Source: Welwitschia mirabilis
Lineage: Eukaryota > Gnetophyta > Gnetopsida > Welwitschiales
Direction: 5' to 3'
Assembly: GCA_051453625.1 (NCBI GenBank)
Contig: JBOZIK010000001.1
Span: 166,327,909 to 166,380,310 of the forward strand
Length of the DNA stretch: 52,402 nt
Both the position numbers and the translations under genes were made by a program. The notes beneath the pieces were generated by a model, which was given only the letters and a program-made list of their open reading frames with translations, was not told the origin of the DNA and made no database searches. Of the stretch, positions 20,581 to 32,480 are shown piece after piece; position 1 is the stretch's first letter, and every line of letters begins with the position of its first letter.

Positions 20581-22489
20581 TGAAAAAATTCATATATGTT
20601 TCCATGGGATTACTTGTAGCAACATAGTTTCAATAATCACCATAAAAATATTTTAGTTTGTTTTTCAAAAATGTTTTATGAATGAAAAACACATAAATAA
20701 TGATCATCCCTCACTAAATGTGATAAGGAAGTGGATGAAAATGTTAATACAAAGTAGCATGAATAGAATACAAAATATGTTAAAAAAAGCATCTTCATAG
20801 GACACTAGCTTCTTGGATCATTTTGATTATCTACTATTTATCTACATTATCCTAAATGAAGCATAATATATATGAATATAATACAAAGTCAAATTAGTAG
20901 AGCCCAACTAAATTGCATGTAGCAAGAATACTATTAAAATGATGATAATGTTATGTAGATAAAATGATAGTGAGGTTACATAAATAGAATTAAGTAAAAA
21001 CATTTACATTTATCTAGTAAGTTTTTAAAATTAATATAAGCATTTGATTTGATAATATGGAGACATATGTTCTCTTATGTAGTGACCTTTGTTTTCAAGT
21101 ATTAATGCAACTCACATGACATTCCTTCTAAAAACATTGCATCTATCAATCTCTTCTAGTACATTGCTTTCTAAAAAAAGTATTATATTATTACTTATCA
21201 GAATGAAATTAAGTCCCATAAAAAATCATGCCACAAAAATATAAAGAATCATGCATAGAAGTTGAATACTTAATACATTACATTGAATATAGAAGAAAAA
21301 GATTCATAGGCAGAAGCCAAAATTCAAGAAGCAAAAAGAGTTTATATGTTGAGTTGTCTAGCAAAAAGAATTTATAAGGTTGATACTCCTAACAAGTTGT
21401 TTGAAAAAAAAGAGTTTATAGGATTAATACTCATAACAATTATGCCACCAACTAGCTATTTACATAGGAAGAAGAAAATCAAGTGTTTAAACCATATCAA
21501 TTATATATAAAACTGGAGACATTAATGATGAAATAAGAAACTAAATTTGCATTATGACATGAAGTATTGCAATGCATTAAAAGAATAATTACTTACTACA
21601 ACTTATTTCTAAAAAATATAAATCGATTAATCTCCTGATGACTCCAAAGGGTATTCAAATTTTCATGAAAATATCAAACAAATTACTTGATAAGATAATT
21701 AGACTACTCAGAATGGCTAAGAAGACCATAAACAATGCAAGGAATATGTATGTCCTACTTGATATATGATGAGCATTTCTACAGTTGAAAATTCAATTAA
21801 TGTTAATAAAGAGGACACATTATCAGAGTTCATTAATGAACATGCTGAGACAATGATAAATATGAGAAAAGTAAACCATTAAAATACCAGCATTAGATGA
21901 ATAACATAGCTAACATAGATAATATCATTCAGAATAGAACTAAAAGGTATCCCCAAATCTTTATCAAAATTTACAAGAACATATAACATGGTATCCTCTC
22001 AAATAAAAGGTAGGAAAAGAAACTTATCAAAATATATATCATAGTGCATAGTAAAAGTATTAATTTACCAACCACCTTTACTTCATTAGGATTTGCAAGC
22101 TCATTTTATATAGGGGGAACTACAAAAGAACAAGAAGACACATTTAAAGCTTGTTTTTTAGTCTTTAATTTGTACTAAGTAATAAGATGAAAATATCAGT
22201 TACCATTGTAGTAAAAAATAGAAGAGGTAATCAGTACTAGTAGTAACTTGAAAAAGTTTTCAAAATAAAACCAAATCGTAGACATCAGGAAGCAGCCTTG
22301 GGATGTGGACACTAAAGGAAAGGCTTCTCTTACACTACATAAAGGGCTTTTCAATATGCATAATCAATGGGAGGGCTTTTGGATAACAGGAATGATGGCA
22401 AGAAGTCCATGTTTATAGCCTTGAAATCATAAATTTTGCTAATGTTATCTGTATATGTTTTTTTTTTGTAAACTTTGGCTTTTGTGTAG
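20581..22489. other. CACTA interior, no gene recognised
   Basis: Strongly AT-rich. A loosely repeated phrase (GAGTTTATA with GTTGATACTC or GATTAATACTC) occurs at 21,335-21,445. I see no coding sequence. Confidence 0.5.
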
Positions 22490-22948
22490 TTATCTGTAAA
22501 AGATCTTAGTATGGCACAAAGGCATGGCATATTCTTTACATTTTAGAGGCTCTTTTGGAAGATATTTTTTTAAGTAATATTTCACAACTTCTTGTCTAAT
22601 AAGTCCACTAAACACTATTATCATTAGATTCAAACTTGCATAAGAATTACTTACCAATATCCTTAAAATACTTTTGTTAATTCCTTCTGATTTTAGCTCC
22701 TTGTATTCTTTATTTCTATCCAACTTTTTCATAATAACAAAAATCCCACCAGAAAGGAATCCTTTGGACATGGTTCTAAAACCATTAGCTTCAAGCATTT
22801 CTCTTAGGTTATTTATTGCCATTTGTAAATCCACAAAGGATAATTTGACTAGGATTCCAAGCACAAATGTAGATGCGTCAAAACTTCTCCTAGTTTTCCT
22901 TATTGATAAAGTATGTGTGTGTGTGAAACGTAAATGTAATAAGTCCAC
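22490..22948 (-). pseudogene. 152-residue open frame in CACTA, unrecognised
   Basis: The longest uninterrupted minus-strand frame without Ns in the window. Text from about residue 24 is protein-like (FVLGILVKLSFVDLQMAINN, then LREMLEANGF, KKLDRNKEYKELKSEGI, RQEVVKYYLKKYLPKEP), with good hydrophobic/charged spacing. The first 20 or so residues (HTHTLSI) translate a CA-rich run and are probably not coding, so the given start is not meaningful; an exon beginning near 22,900 is likelier. An overlapping plus-strand frame (22,674-22,982) looks like a shadow. I do not recognise the family. It could be an exon of a captured host gene. Confidence 0.35.
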
Positions 22949-22982
22949 TAAGAAAACAATACCAAGAACATTTCCAAGATGA

Positions 22983-25900
22983 TCAATTTTATATAAGAAT
23001 GATTACCTTTTCTTGATTTCTCTATAGATGATTCATTTACAAATTTTCATTAAAATTTAAAAACAGTTAATAACATTCAATTTTTTTGTTAATAGATTTT
23101 TTGATTATAGTAATAACCTTTCTTGCTTTTATTTACCTAGGAATAGCTTTACATAAGAGATCAATTTTCCTCTCAAAATTGAGTAGTAAAACTTTAAAAG
23201 CATTCATGAAATTCCCATGTATTAGGTACTAGCATAATATTTGTAATATACAAGACCATTCTCATTGATTTTCAGTTTGCAAGTTGATTTAATAACATAT
23301 GTGAATGTCATAGAAATAATGCCTGAAACATAAGAAGTAATGTCTGATCTTATTATCAATAACATAAGCAATCTTGATTTGAACTCTTTCATAAGCCTTG
23401 TCTTTTAAATCTTGGACTTTTAATATTATTATATCATCTTGACTCCATGTAAAGTTAATGAAAAATGATTATAAGAATTTAATACTAATAAAATTTAATA
23501 TAAATAGTCTAGTTCAAATGTAGCACAAAATTTTAAAATCCTTACAAAGTATGAGTAACACCAGATCCTAGTTTCATCCATGCAGATGTTTCTATTGGCA
23601 AAGAGATGAAGGCTAGTATTTAGAAGTAAGAGCAAATATTTTGAAAGGATATATTAATTAAACATTATCATATACAACATACAAATCACTTACATAAAAC
23701 CTGGAAGGACTAGTCTAGCTTGTGCTAGTTCCATAGATTTTTAGTAAGATATAAGATACATTTAAAGACATCCCATTGTTAAAAACATATTTATTTTACT
23801 AAAACAAACTCATTGATCTTTATCCTTCAATCCTATAAATTTTTACTTGAGACTATAAATATCACTTAATAATCATTTCAACTATGCTTTCATTGTAGAA
23901 GTCTACATGGATATTTGCAAATTGCACCCTCCTTTAATAGGTATGTTTGTCTACTGAATGGGGATGATCTAATCCGTGTGAAGTTAAAATGGATAACATA
24001 TCTTTAAGAATAAACAAGCCATTTTCTTAACCTATGTTTCCAACTTTCAAATACTGTCTTGTGTGAATGTGCACTAGGTATGTTCTCAACACCACATGGC
24101 ATTACATAGGACTTAAGTTGGTAACATAATGGTTAAAGTTTTCATTTTGAGTGTTAAAAATGATAATAAAGGCAAGGAGTATCCATAAAATCTAGCAAAT
24201 AAGATAAGTAAAGAATGGATACTTTTGAATGCCTCCATCACATATAGTATGCACCATCTTAGTTCTATGAAAATAATAAATGGTAAAATATCAACTACTA
24301 ATTTTTTGGTATCTTAGTTATTCTTGTACCTAAGCAATATACTCCAAGATGATTTGTAAAAGATTATCAAGCCAAGACAGTTCACCTAGTAATATTTGGA
24401 GATTATTTCTCTTATTTAATTATGAAAAATACCTTTGATGAAAATTCTTATGGTCTTCTTCCTATTTAGCAGAAGGTTGTTTTAGCTACATGCATCTGTA
24501 AATAAATAGTTATTCAAAATTGCAGTTGATGCAAACCCTTTTTTTTTAAATATCTTTCGTAATAAATAAGCTTTCTTATTCCTATAGTAATTTGGTTTTA
24601 TTTTTAGCCTTTTTCATCTAGTTGCAAAGAATTGAATCACATATTAATGCAGGTTGTCCAAATCCTGTGTAGTTTTCACATATTAATGCAGGTTGTCCAA
24701 ATCCTGTGTAGTTTTCTTCTTAAAAAATAAAAATTCTAGCCTTGTTTAATTCTAGAGCCATTGTGTAAATAAGAGGCATAATATCTAAAGAAGAATTCTA
24801 AGAAATAGTGATTCTAGTTTAAAGTCTCCACAACTGACATCTAAAACATTCTTTACTTAGAAATTCTAGATTTAATCCATAGGATTTCATCTAATTACAT
24901 TGCATTACAAGACACACTACAATTCTTGTTAAGTTTGATCTTGCGATATCCACTTTTTATGCTTTGTTCTTCACATTGAACTTGCAAGAATATTTTATAC
25001 TCTGAGAACCTCTAGGTTCCTATTTTAATTCTTCTTTACTAATTTTATAATATTATGAGTTGTAAAAATTTACAAAGTGGGATTTCAAGTTTAAATTTTT
25101 GGAGCATTCATTTATCCTTATAGTTTATTCTATGTAATTTCTTTATGTCTATGACATTAATTAAAAAAAAATTCCTTATGTATTAATGGCTTGAATCTAA
25201 TTTTCATATGTAAGGTATACAATGAGATCAAAAAAATTGCAAAGCACTATGTTCCTTTAAAATTTTGAGTTCAACAAAATTATTAATTTTATACTATTCA
25301 CACACTTAACCCTTTGTAACAAGGAATGTTAAAGAAACTAGAACTATTGTAAGTAATTTAATTACCATTTCTCCTCATTTTCTCACTTATGAAGGCATTA
25401 AAAATTAATGTTATGATATGTAAATTAATACATTTTAATATGTTTGGAATTTGTGTCTTCATGAAATTATCATAATAAGTTTCTATTTTGGATCATAATT
25501 TCATGTTTATGTTGCCTTTTTTGTACAAAAAATTCACAAATTATTCTTTTTTAAAAGCCCTTATAATAATAAGTATTTGTAGAAGTGTTTTCTAAAATGT
25601 TAATTTATGTGAATTGGATATCTTGCATAATTAATATTTGAAACAAAATATGCATGTCATAAAAGTTTTTTTTAAAACTATAGGTTTGTCATAAAATGTT
25701 TAATTTTATCATGTTTACACATATTTAAATCCTGAGCACAGAACTTCACCTTAATATGAATTAGAGCATTAACCTATAATAGACAAAATTTTTGAAGGAC
25801 TAATGTCTTTGAATGACAACATTTCCAAAGGAAATATTATTGATACTAGATAAACTAAAGCACTATTATACAATTATTTGTGATTTTAAGATACTTTTAG

Positions 25901-26040
25901 ATGATCTTATGTAGTAAAAATGATATTTACATCACTAATGCATGAGTTCATAGCCTTGAATTTGGTGTGTTATGTGTTGCTTTATTGATGTCTATAGTGG
26001 GACTTTCAAGTAAGATGAATGCTTGTAGAAAATGCTAAGA
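22983..26040. other. CACTA interior, about 3 kb without recognised genes
   Basis: AT-rich. The only structure I see is the perfect 39-bp tandem duplication at 24,638-24,715. Confidence 0.5.
24638..24715 (+). repeat. Perfect 39-bp tandem duplication
   Basis: The unit beginning CACATATTAATGCAGGTTGT and ending CCTGTGTAGTTTT occurs twice in a row with no difference. In such decayed surroundings this is a recent event or an assembly artefact. Confidence 0.93.
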
Positions 26041-26271
26041 ATGGTAAAAAAGGAAGATGCAGAAGTTGCACTGATATTATGGGGTGCTGATGGTATTAGA
26101 AAAAGCATGTTAGCTACTGTGTCCATCCATTCCATCAAAGAATTATAACAGCAAATGGTGTGTCTATTTAAGGAAAGAAATACATTAGAGTCAAAGTTGA
26201 GGGACACATCTGATGGTAGAGATAAGCTATTAGGATTGTTTGAAAAGCACTTATGTCTACTACTAATCTAA
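26041..26271 (+). pseudogene. Exon-like fragment with coiled-coil character, unrecognised
   Basis: A 76-codon plus-strand frame with one internal stop (26,146-26,148) reads as real protein: KKEDAEVALILWGADGIRKS, then after the stop QQMVCLFKERNTLESKLRD and GRDKLLGLFEKHL. The second half has a heptad-like alternation of hydrophobic and charged residues typical of coiled coils. I do not recognise the family. It lies inside the CACTA element, with no transposase similarity, so a captured host-gene piece is the simplest reading. Confidence 0.4.
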
Positions 26272-28516
26272 GGCCTAGGTCACACTTAAAACTTCAAATA
26301 GCTTTTACTCACCTTTAATGATTATGATTACCCAAAAACATTGAGAGTTGTATTAACCTAAAGGAAAAGTTCCCTTGAAGAAAAAGTGCTTCATCCTTAA
26401 AAAGTCAAGAAGTATGAAGTGCAGTGCCTCTTTAATAAAGAAGTTTGTACTTTGCTATGGGTTAAAGTACTTAGTAGGATTTTGATGACATGGTTTACTA
26501 GAAAATTCAAAAGTTAATACAGGTAGTAAAAATATGGTATATAATTCCTCTTATATTATCTATAATTGGTAAATATCTCTAGGATAGGAGACACGCTGAT
26601 AATTACAATGCTCTTTCTCTTTAACTAAGCTAATATGATCTCCACCATGGCTTCAGTTACAGTAAAATTATCAATAGTCTCTCTTTCATTCATAGCAGAA
26701 TCCATAGATTTCTATAAGATGTGTTTGATGTATCAGGCTTTTTAGTAGCTGCTTTCTCAGTAATACCATGTACTCTTTCTCTCTTGAAAAATTTAAGTGG
26801 CTAATTCACATCATGTTTGAAAGATTCATTGCCTTTAAGAGTTTCACCATCCAAGCTTACATTATCAACTACTATTAAAACATCTTATAGTAAACTTTNN
26901 NNNNNNNNNNNNNNNNNNNNNNNNNNNNNNNNNNNNNNNNNNNNNNNNNNNNNNNNNNNNNNNNNNNNNNNNNNNNNNNNNNNNNNNNNNNNNNNNNNNN
27001 NNNNNNNNNNNNNNNNNNNNNNNNNNNNNNNNNNNNNNNNNNNNNNNNNNNNNNNNNNNNNNNNNNNNNNNNNNNNNNNNNNNNNNNNNNNNNNNNNNNN
27101 NNNNNNNNNNNNNNNNNNNNNNNNNNNNNNNNNNNNNNNNNNNNNNNNNNNNNNNNNNNNNNNNNNNNNNNNNNNNNNNNNNNNNNNNNNNNNNNNNNNN
27201 NNNNNNNNNNNNNNNNNNNNNNNNNNNNNNNNNNNNNNNNNNNNNNNNNNNNNNNNNNNNNNNNNNNNNNNNNNNNNNNNNNNNNNNNNNNNNNNNNNNN
27301 NNNNNNNNNNNNNNNNNACTTTGTTTATGGATATGCTTTTATCGATAGTGTAAGTATGAGTAGTCAATAAAATCTAAGATTGCATTTTTCTTGATTTAAC
27401 ATTTTTGTGGCCATCCACACTTAAAGAAGAACTCATTATTCTTAGTATGATAAACTCAACTGAATCATTCAAGTGAAAATAAACACATCTGCCTTATGTT
27501 ATAACTAATCTAGTATGAATCATGCACACTACCTCTTCAAGAATAACTGATCTATTTACTCAAATTATCCATTATATATTAGATGTTTCTTGTGTAACTG
27601 TTTACATTTAAAAATAATGTTTAATTTTTATCTACTATAATATGTTGTATATGACATCATTGATTAAATTACAATTATGAAAATAATATGAATATTGATA
27701 GATTAAGTAGCCTATGGATTTAGACACCAATATGTCATTCATATCAGAGTTAAAGCATGTAATATTTTCTTTACAAAAGAAATTATAGAGCTGAGGATGA
27801 GATGAAGGAATTTTAACCACATAATTTCTTAGAAGTTTGTAGGACTTGAGCATGAATAAGAATATTTTAAGTTAAAACATTAACAATATCTTCTTTGAAA
27901 GAAATCAAATGAAAGAAAAATTACTAGGTCATCATAAGCTCAGTAACCACTAATTACAATATGAAATAAGCACATTGCAATTAGGACATATGCAATCTTT
28001 GCTCCTCTCCACATGGGTAGATGTGCAATATGCTTTAAAGTTGATGGCATGATAGTCTATAACACAATAGCAAGCATGTTTTTTTCATCATTAACTAGAT
28101 ATCATGTTTTGTAGAAATCACAAAGCCATTCATACTACTAAAGCTAGCCATTCAAACATAAAGTAATTATAGAAAATAACTTTGATATATATCTAAATTT
28201 TCAAAGCAAGATTGTGGCCTCTAAAAGTAAAAGCAATAATGCTCAGAGAATTTAAGATCATGAAGGTAGTGGCAGTATCAATTTTAGCCCTGACTATATT
28301 GTATGAAATGCCATTGGATCTCAACCTGCTCACAGACAGATCTCATGCCATTGTGTAGCATGTGATGGCTGTTGTAGCCCCTATAAACTTTAGGCTTAAG
28401 TTTTGTTATAAGAGTTTTATTGGATTAAAAGAAAAAAANNNNNNNNNNAAAAAACTAGAAACTAAGGCAAAAAAATGTGCTTCTTATTACATAGTGAGTG
28501 AGAAAGGATGGTATAC
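26272..28516. other. CACTA interior with sequence gaps
   Basis: Contains N gaps at 26,899-27,317 and 28,439-28,448; frames spanning them are artefacts. On the minus strand near 28,230-28,330 a protein-like run (SYNIVRAKIDTATTFMILNS) may belong to the exon series that starts at 28,517, but I cannot set its borders. Confidence 0.45.
26899..27317. other. Assembly gap (419 N)
   Basis: Unknown bases; any frame through it is meaningless. Confidence 0.99.
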
Positions 28517-28667
28517 CTTCTGATACTTGTGATAATGCATGATTCATATCATTCTGTTCATGTTGTGATAATGTAGTACAAGATGTTTTCATTGCTTTCC
28601 ATTTAGCTCTAAGAGTAAACTTCATGTTTAAGAAGTAATTAGCAAGGGATTTGTTAATGCCATAAAC
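28517..28667 (-). pseudogene. Exon-like segment E of a captured gene, unrecognised
   Basis: 151 bases on the minus strand between an acceptor (CTCATACTAG) and a donor (CAGAAG|GTATAC). They are open in one frame: INKSLANYFLNMKFTLRAKW, then KAMKTSCTTLSQHEQNDMNH and ALSQVSE. Open frame plus both splice signals is unusual in this AT-rich background. It would be the third or fourth piece of a series with 29,057-29,178, 30,590-30,800 and 30,899-31,020, all minus. Parent gene not recognised. Confidence 0.4.
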
Positions 28668-29056
28668 TAGTATGAGAAAAATACAATAGGATGTCATCCT
28701 TAATAAGGTCTTTACTCTAAGTACTATTTTGCAATAAAATGATACATTTATTAATCAATCTAAAAATTGGTATTTATCAACAAATCAAATGTGTTCTAGA
28801 CTTCTAGTTAATAAAAAAAATTCTTATTTGTGATAATACATATAAAAACATTAAATGTAATTTAAAAAAAAAAAACAAATGCAATGTCTCATGGACCACA
28901 CACACTAAAAGATGATCAATGATAGACTAACATAGATGATTGCAACAATTAGTGAAAAGAAATTAGTAAGTAAAATAGTTGATTTGAAAATTAAAAATAA
29001 TGCATCAACTAGAATAGGTTATAAATAATGTATAAATCTTTGATTCGTATACATAC
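28668..29056. other. Possible intron between exon-like segments
   Basis: AT-rich with an A-run near 28,864. No coding text is seen. It lies between segment E and the 29,057-29,178 segment. Confidence 0.35.
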
Positions 29057-29178
29057 CTTCCACCTTTATTAGTCTAATTGCTTTCCTTTATTTTGGTACT
29101 CTAGGTTCTTTGATAAGGACAACCTCATCTTCTCTTCTTAATTGTTCCTCCAATGGTTGCAAGTATATACCTTGAATC
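29057..29178 (-). pseudogene. Exon-like segment B of a captured gene, unrecognised
   Basis: 122 bases on the minus strand bounded by a good acceptor (AAATTTATAG) and a consensus-like donor (GTGGAAG|GTATGT). The frame reads IQGIYLQPLEEQLRREDEV, VLIKEPRVPK, stop, RKAIRLIKVE. One stop is the only lesion. Splice signals at both ends of a protein-like stretch argue for a true exon remnant of a cellular gene rather than transposon sequence. I do not recognise the family. Confidence 0.48.
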
Positions 29179-30589
29179 CTATAAATTTTTAACAAATAAA
29201 ATAATATGATCTATATAATTTCTAGATTGTGTTTACAATGGTGTTGAGTGTTGACTACTAATACATGAATAATAAACTAGAATGTTAGAGAAAAGCTTAA
29301 GAATCACTTAATAAGCTTCATTATTGAAGATTGATCTCATAATATATGGTTTAAAACAAGTTGATGTATGAAGAAAAAAAGGGATGTCAATGAATAAACT
29401 AGAAATTAGACTTGAACAACATATGAGTGTCTTATAGTTAAGATACCCTATGATAGCATCAGGGAATAATACATATGCTAAAATTGCCTAATTACTTGAA
29501 TGTCTTCAAATAACCTGATTTTTAGATTTTCAAGTAGACTTTAATATGATATGAGTACGATGGCAATAGAATAAAGATTTGTAAAAAACATGGAAATCAT
29601 AGATGGAAGTATAAAATGCAAATAGCCAAAATGATCCTATTTCTATGAGGCATGATGCCAAAGTTACTCATCAAAGAAATGTTTAAACATCCATAAAATA
29701 TTTTATTTTAGACTTTTTAAACTTATTGCCTTGAAATTAATGACATAGTTACCCATAAACTATGTTTTTCTTATAAGGTTAAAATTCAACTAGAAAATTA
29801 TTAGGTCCAAACAAAAATGGCATTGCAAGTTTACCATCCTCAAAAGGATGAAAGCATTGTTGATTGATGACTAAAATTTCTTTGATACTAAAATAGAATG
29901 AAATCAAACAATTGGTTGTAGAGCATTTCAACTCTAAAATTTATTGTAATAAGAGATGAGACTCATTATACAACAAACCATAGAAAATACTAAGATATCA
30001 ATGCCATTCAATACTTTTAACTATTATATCAGAAATAATGGTATTATGCTAATGTTGTCTAGACTATATAAAAATTGTTAAAAATTGATAGTACTTCCTT
30101 TGTAATACAATTTTCAAAATAGATGTGTATTTACATGCATAAGAAAGTAGTAAAAGATAAATATGTAGTTTAAAAATATTGCTAAAATTGAAAGAAAATT
30201 AACATAAACAGAGTATACATTGTTACACTTGAGAATAAATATAGAAACTATGGGGATAATAAAAACAAATGCATATATAAATCATACTTTTACTAAAAGC
30301 ACAATGTGCATATAATCATGTTATGATTGATCTATATCGTCAATGGCATAGTATTTCCTAATTAAATACTTCAAAATGTATCTAATAAATGTTAAGTAAT
30401 GGACGCATTTGTAAATAAAATTTGTGTAGTTATGAAAACTGGGTCAATCTTCACATTGAAGGATTATTCAAGATACAAGTCTTATATGGTATTAATATTT
30501 TACAAATTCTCAATAAATAGTATACTATCACATAAAAAATTAAATGACTATAGTATTTTTTTGGGCCAAAATGTAATGCTATAACCCTA
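29179..30589. other. Possible intron or filler in CACTA
   Basis: Strongly AT-rich, about 1.4 kb, no coding text recognised. If the flanking segments are exons of one gene this would be an intron, possibly enlarged. Confidence 0.35.
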
Positions 30590-30800
30590 ACATTAGCAAG
30601 AGTTATGGTAAGACTTGTCTTGTAAAATAACTCAGTGTTAGAAATTACAATGATTTCTAATTTAACTTTGTAAGCATTACCACCAAATAGTGCATGATGA
30701 ATCAATGATGTAGGTTTATCTAAACGTATTCTTCCAATAGTTATAGTATTGCATTGATCGTCCTTTAGAATGCATTCTATGATACTGATGGTACTTTTGG
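30590..30800 (-). pseudogene. Exon-like segment D of a captured gene, unrecognised
   Basis: The minus-strand frame is open for about 70 residues: ISIIECILKDDQCNTITIGR, then IRLDKPTSLIHHALFGGNAY and KVKLEIIVISNTELF. The text is compact and protein-like, with normal residue use despite AT-rich DNA. Borders are approximate: it may end near 30,590 where the frame drifts into an AT-rich tail. Lies in order between the 30.9-31.0 and 29.1-kb segments. Family not recognised. Confidence 0.42.
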
Positions 30801-30898
30801 TGATCTATCCATAACCTAAATAGGATTGAAAAACATAATGTTAAATATGAAACTTGAATGCTATCCAAGTTATTAAAAATTAAACAACATTTAGTAAT

Positions 30899-31020
30899 CT
30901 CCTTAACATATTATGAAGGCCACGTAGTAACCTCTTCTTTGCCTCCTTCAATGTACTCATATCCTCTATTTGCACTATTAATGATATCCTAGGATTTTTC
31001 ACTACTTCTACAAATACTAT
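30899..31020 (-). pseudogene. Exon-like segment C of a captured gene, unrecognised
   Basis: After an acceptor-like TTCTTATAG the minus strand reads FVEVVKNPRISLIVQIEDMS, then TLKEAKKRLLRGLHNMLRRL, with no stop. The second part is a basic amphipathic helix. It is the most upstream recognised piece of a minus-strand series (31.0 to 28.5 kb). Parent gene unknown to me. Confidence 0.42.
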
Positions 31021-32279
31021 AAGAAATCCTTCTTTTAAGATTTCATTATTAAGCATAAATTTTGAATCCCTTTCATAATTACTCCTTTTTCTACAAAGTT
31101 ATTATACATATCTAGTAACTAATAAGATGATATAATGTCATCCTAGAAAAAGAAGAAATAATTTAGTGATGCAACAAATAACTTAAATCATTACTTAAAT
31201 AAGGCATCATAGTATTAAACCTTTTGATTATTAAATTTATCTGAACCACTTAACCTATTTGGTAATAAAATCATATTTAATTCATCATCCTCAATTTGAC
31301 TTCTAGATGGTTCACCTTTATTAAACTAGAAAAACATCAAAGTTATAAATAAATTTATTTATTTTTAATTCACTGAACTAGGTAGAGAATGTGTATTCAT
31401 CTATTACCTTCATTCAGACATTATTTTATGGCATGGAAGAATTCACGTTGTTAGATTGAAAGTGTGTCTAAGATAATTCCATTTTATAATTTAAAAATCA
31501 TGCTAACTCTTGATAAAAAGTATATTGGCATTATAAAAAATGAAGTGTCATTCTTACCATAGGACCTACTTATTATAACTTATTCATAATTTTTGAAATT
31601 TTTTCTTCCATCTCTTGCTAATTTATGTTAAGTTTCTCATTCTTCTTTTTAAGTTCATAAATTATGAATAACTTCAGATGAGCTTACAGAAGCTTTTTTC
31701 TTTGGAAATTAACTTTTAATTACTATAGGATCATCAGAAACTTAAAATATTCCGTGTTAGTCAGGATCTAGCACACATTCAATGTAATCATCTCTAGTAG
31801 TTAACATGCTACTTAGTTCCTCTTCAATAAATTTATTTACTTTTTCCTTTATTAAACAATACATATGTTATTCAAAGAATGTATGTTTAGAATATTATAA
31901 ATTAAGTAATTAATACTTATAATAAATTTCAATAGCTTTTGGTATAGATATTAAGCCATCTAGCCTAATGTTTATCTTTTTTCATACATTTAGATGATTT
32001 ATTTTTGCTAATAGATCACCTATCTCAAGTCGCTATAATAAGCAGTATTTGTAATATTAGAAATAAAACATTGCAAAAATATTTGCTCTTACTAATTCAA
32101 TACTTTATCATCATATCATCTTTTATTGTTCCATAGGTTTTTGTTCACTGATATGATGTAAAACCTTTTTCCTCTTACATCTTTTATTTCTTTATCTTAA
32201 TTATTTTTAAGCTATGAAAAAATTAAATGTTAAAAAGATGTTTATAATTCTTTCAGAATGCATTCCATATTAAAACTTT
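31021..32279. other. CACTA interior, possible coiled-coil remnant on minus strand
   Basis: Mostly AT-rich. Near 31,560-31,660 the minus strand shows short lysine/glutamate-rich runs (RWKKKFQKL, NLKRRMRNL) that could be the coiled-coil tail of the second CACTA protein, but frames change too often for a firm call. Confidence 0.35.
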
Positions 32280-32480
32280 TAAAATACATCTTACATACCT
32301 ACCATTCATTTGAACCCAAGTATGCTACCATCCCTTGCCATTGTTATGGTTAAAACCTGTTAGGAACATGTACAAGCCTATTTGTGTCATTATCATAAGC
32401 ATCATAAAAGTCCCTAGCCACTTTGGTTTTATGCTTATGTCATTATCTTGTGAAATCCTAAGTCCTCTCCTTCCTTACCA
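32280..32480 (-). pseudogene. Possible second CACTA protein (Transposase_24-like) fragment
   Basis: Minus-strand text TKVARDFYDAYDNDTNRLVH, then VPNRF, QWQGMVAYLGSNEW, followed by a donor-like G|GTAGGT. The order 'N-R-hydrophobic-P ... W-x-x-hydrophobic-V-x-Y-hydrophobic-G/W-S' recalls the En/Spm family plant transposase domain often annotated Transposase_24, encoded downstream of TNP2 in many plant CACTA elements. Here it lies about 3 kb downstream of TNP2 on the same strand, as expected. Short and broken; an alternative is part of the captured gene. Confidence 0.38.

Noticed and set aside
22490-22948. mTERF-like domain in the 152-residue frame
   Set aside because: A loose helix-repeat look only; no conserved mTERF phrase could be matched.
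26817-27367. Open frames of 160-178 codons across 26.9-27.3 kb on both strands
   Set aside because: They consist almost entirely of N; real bases supply only short ends.
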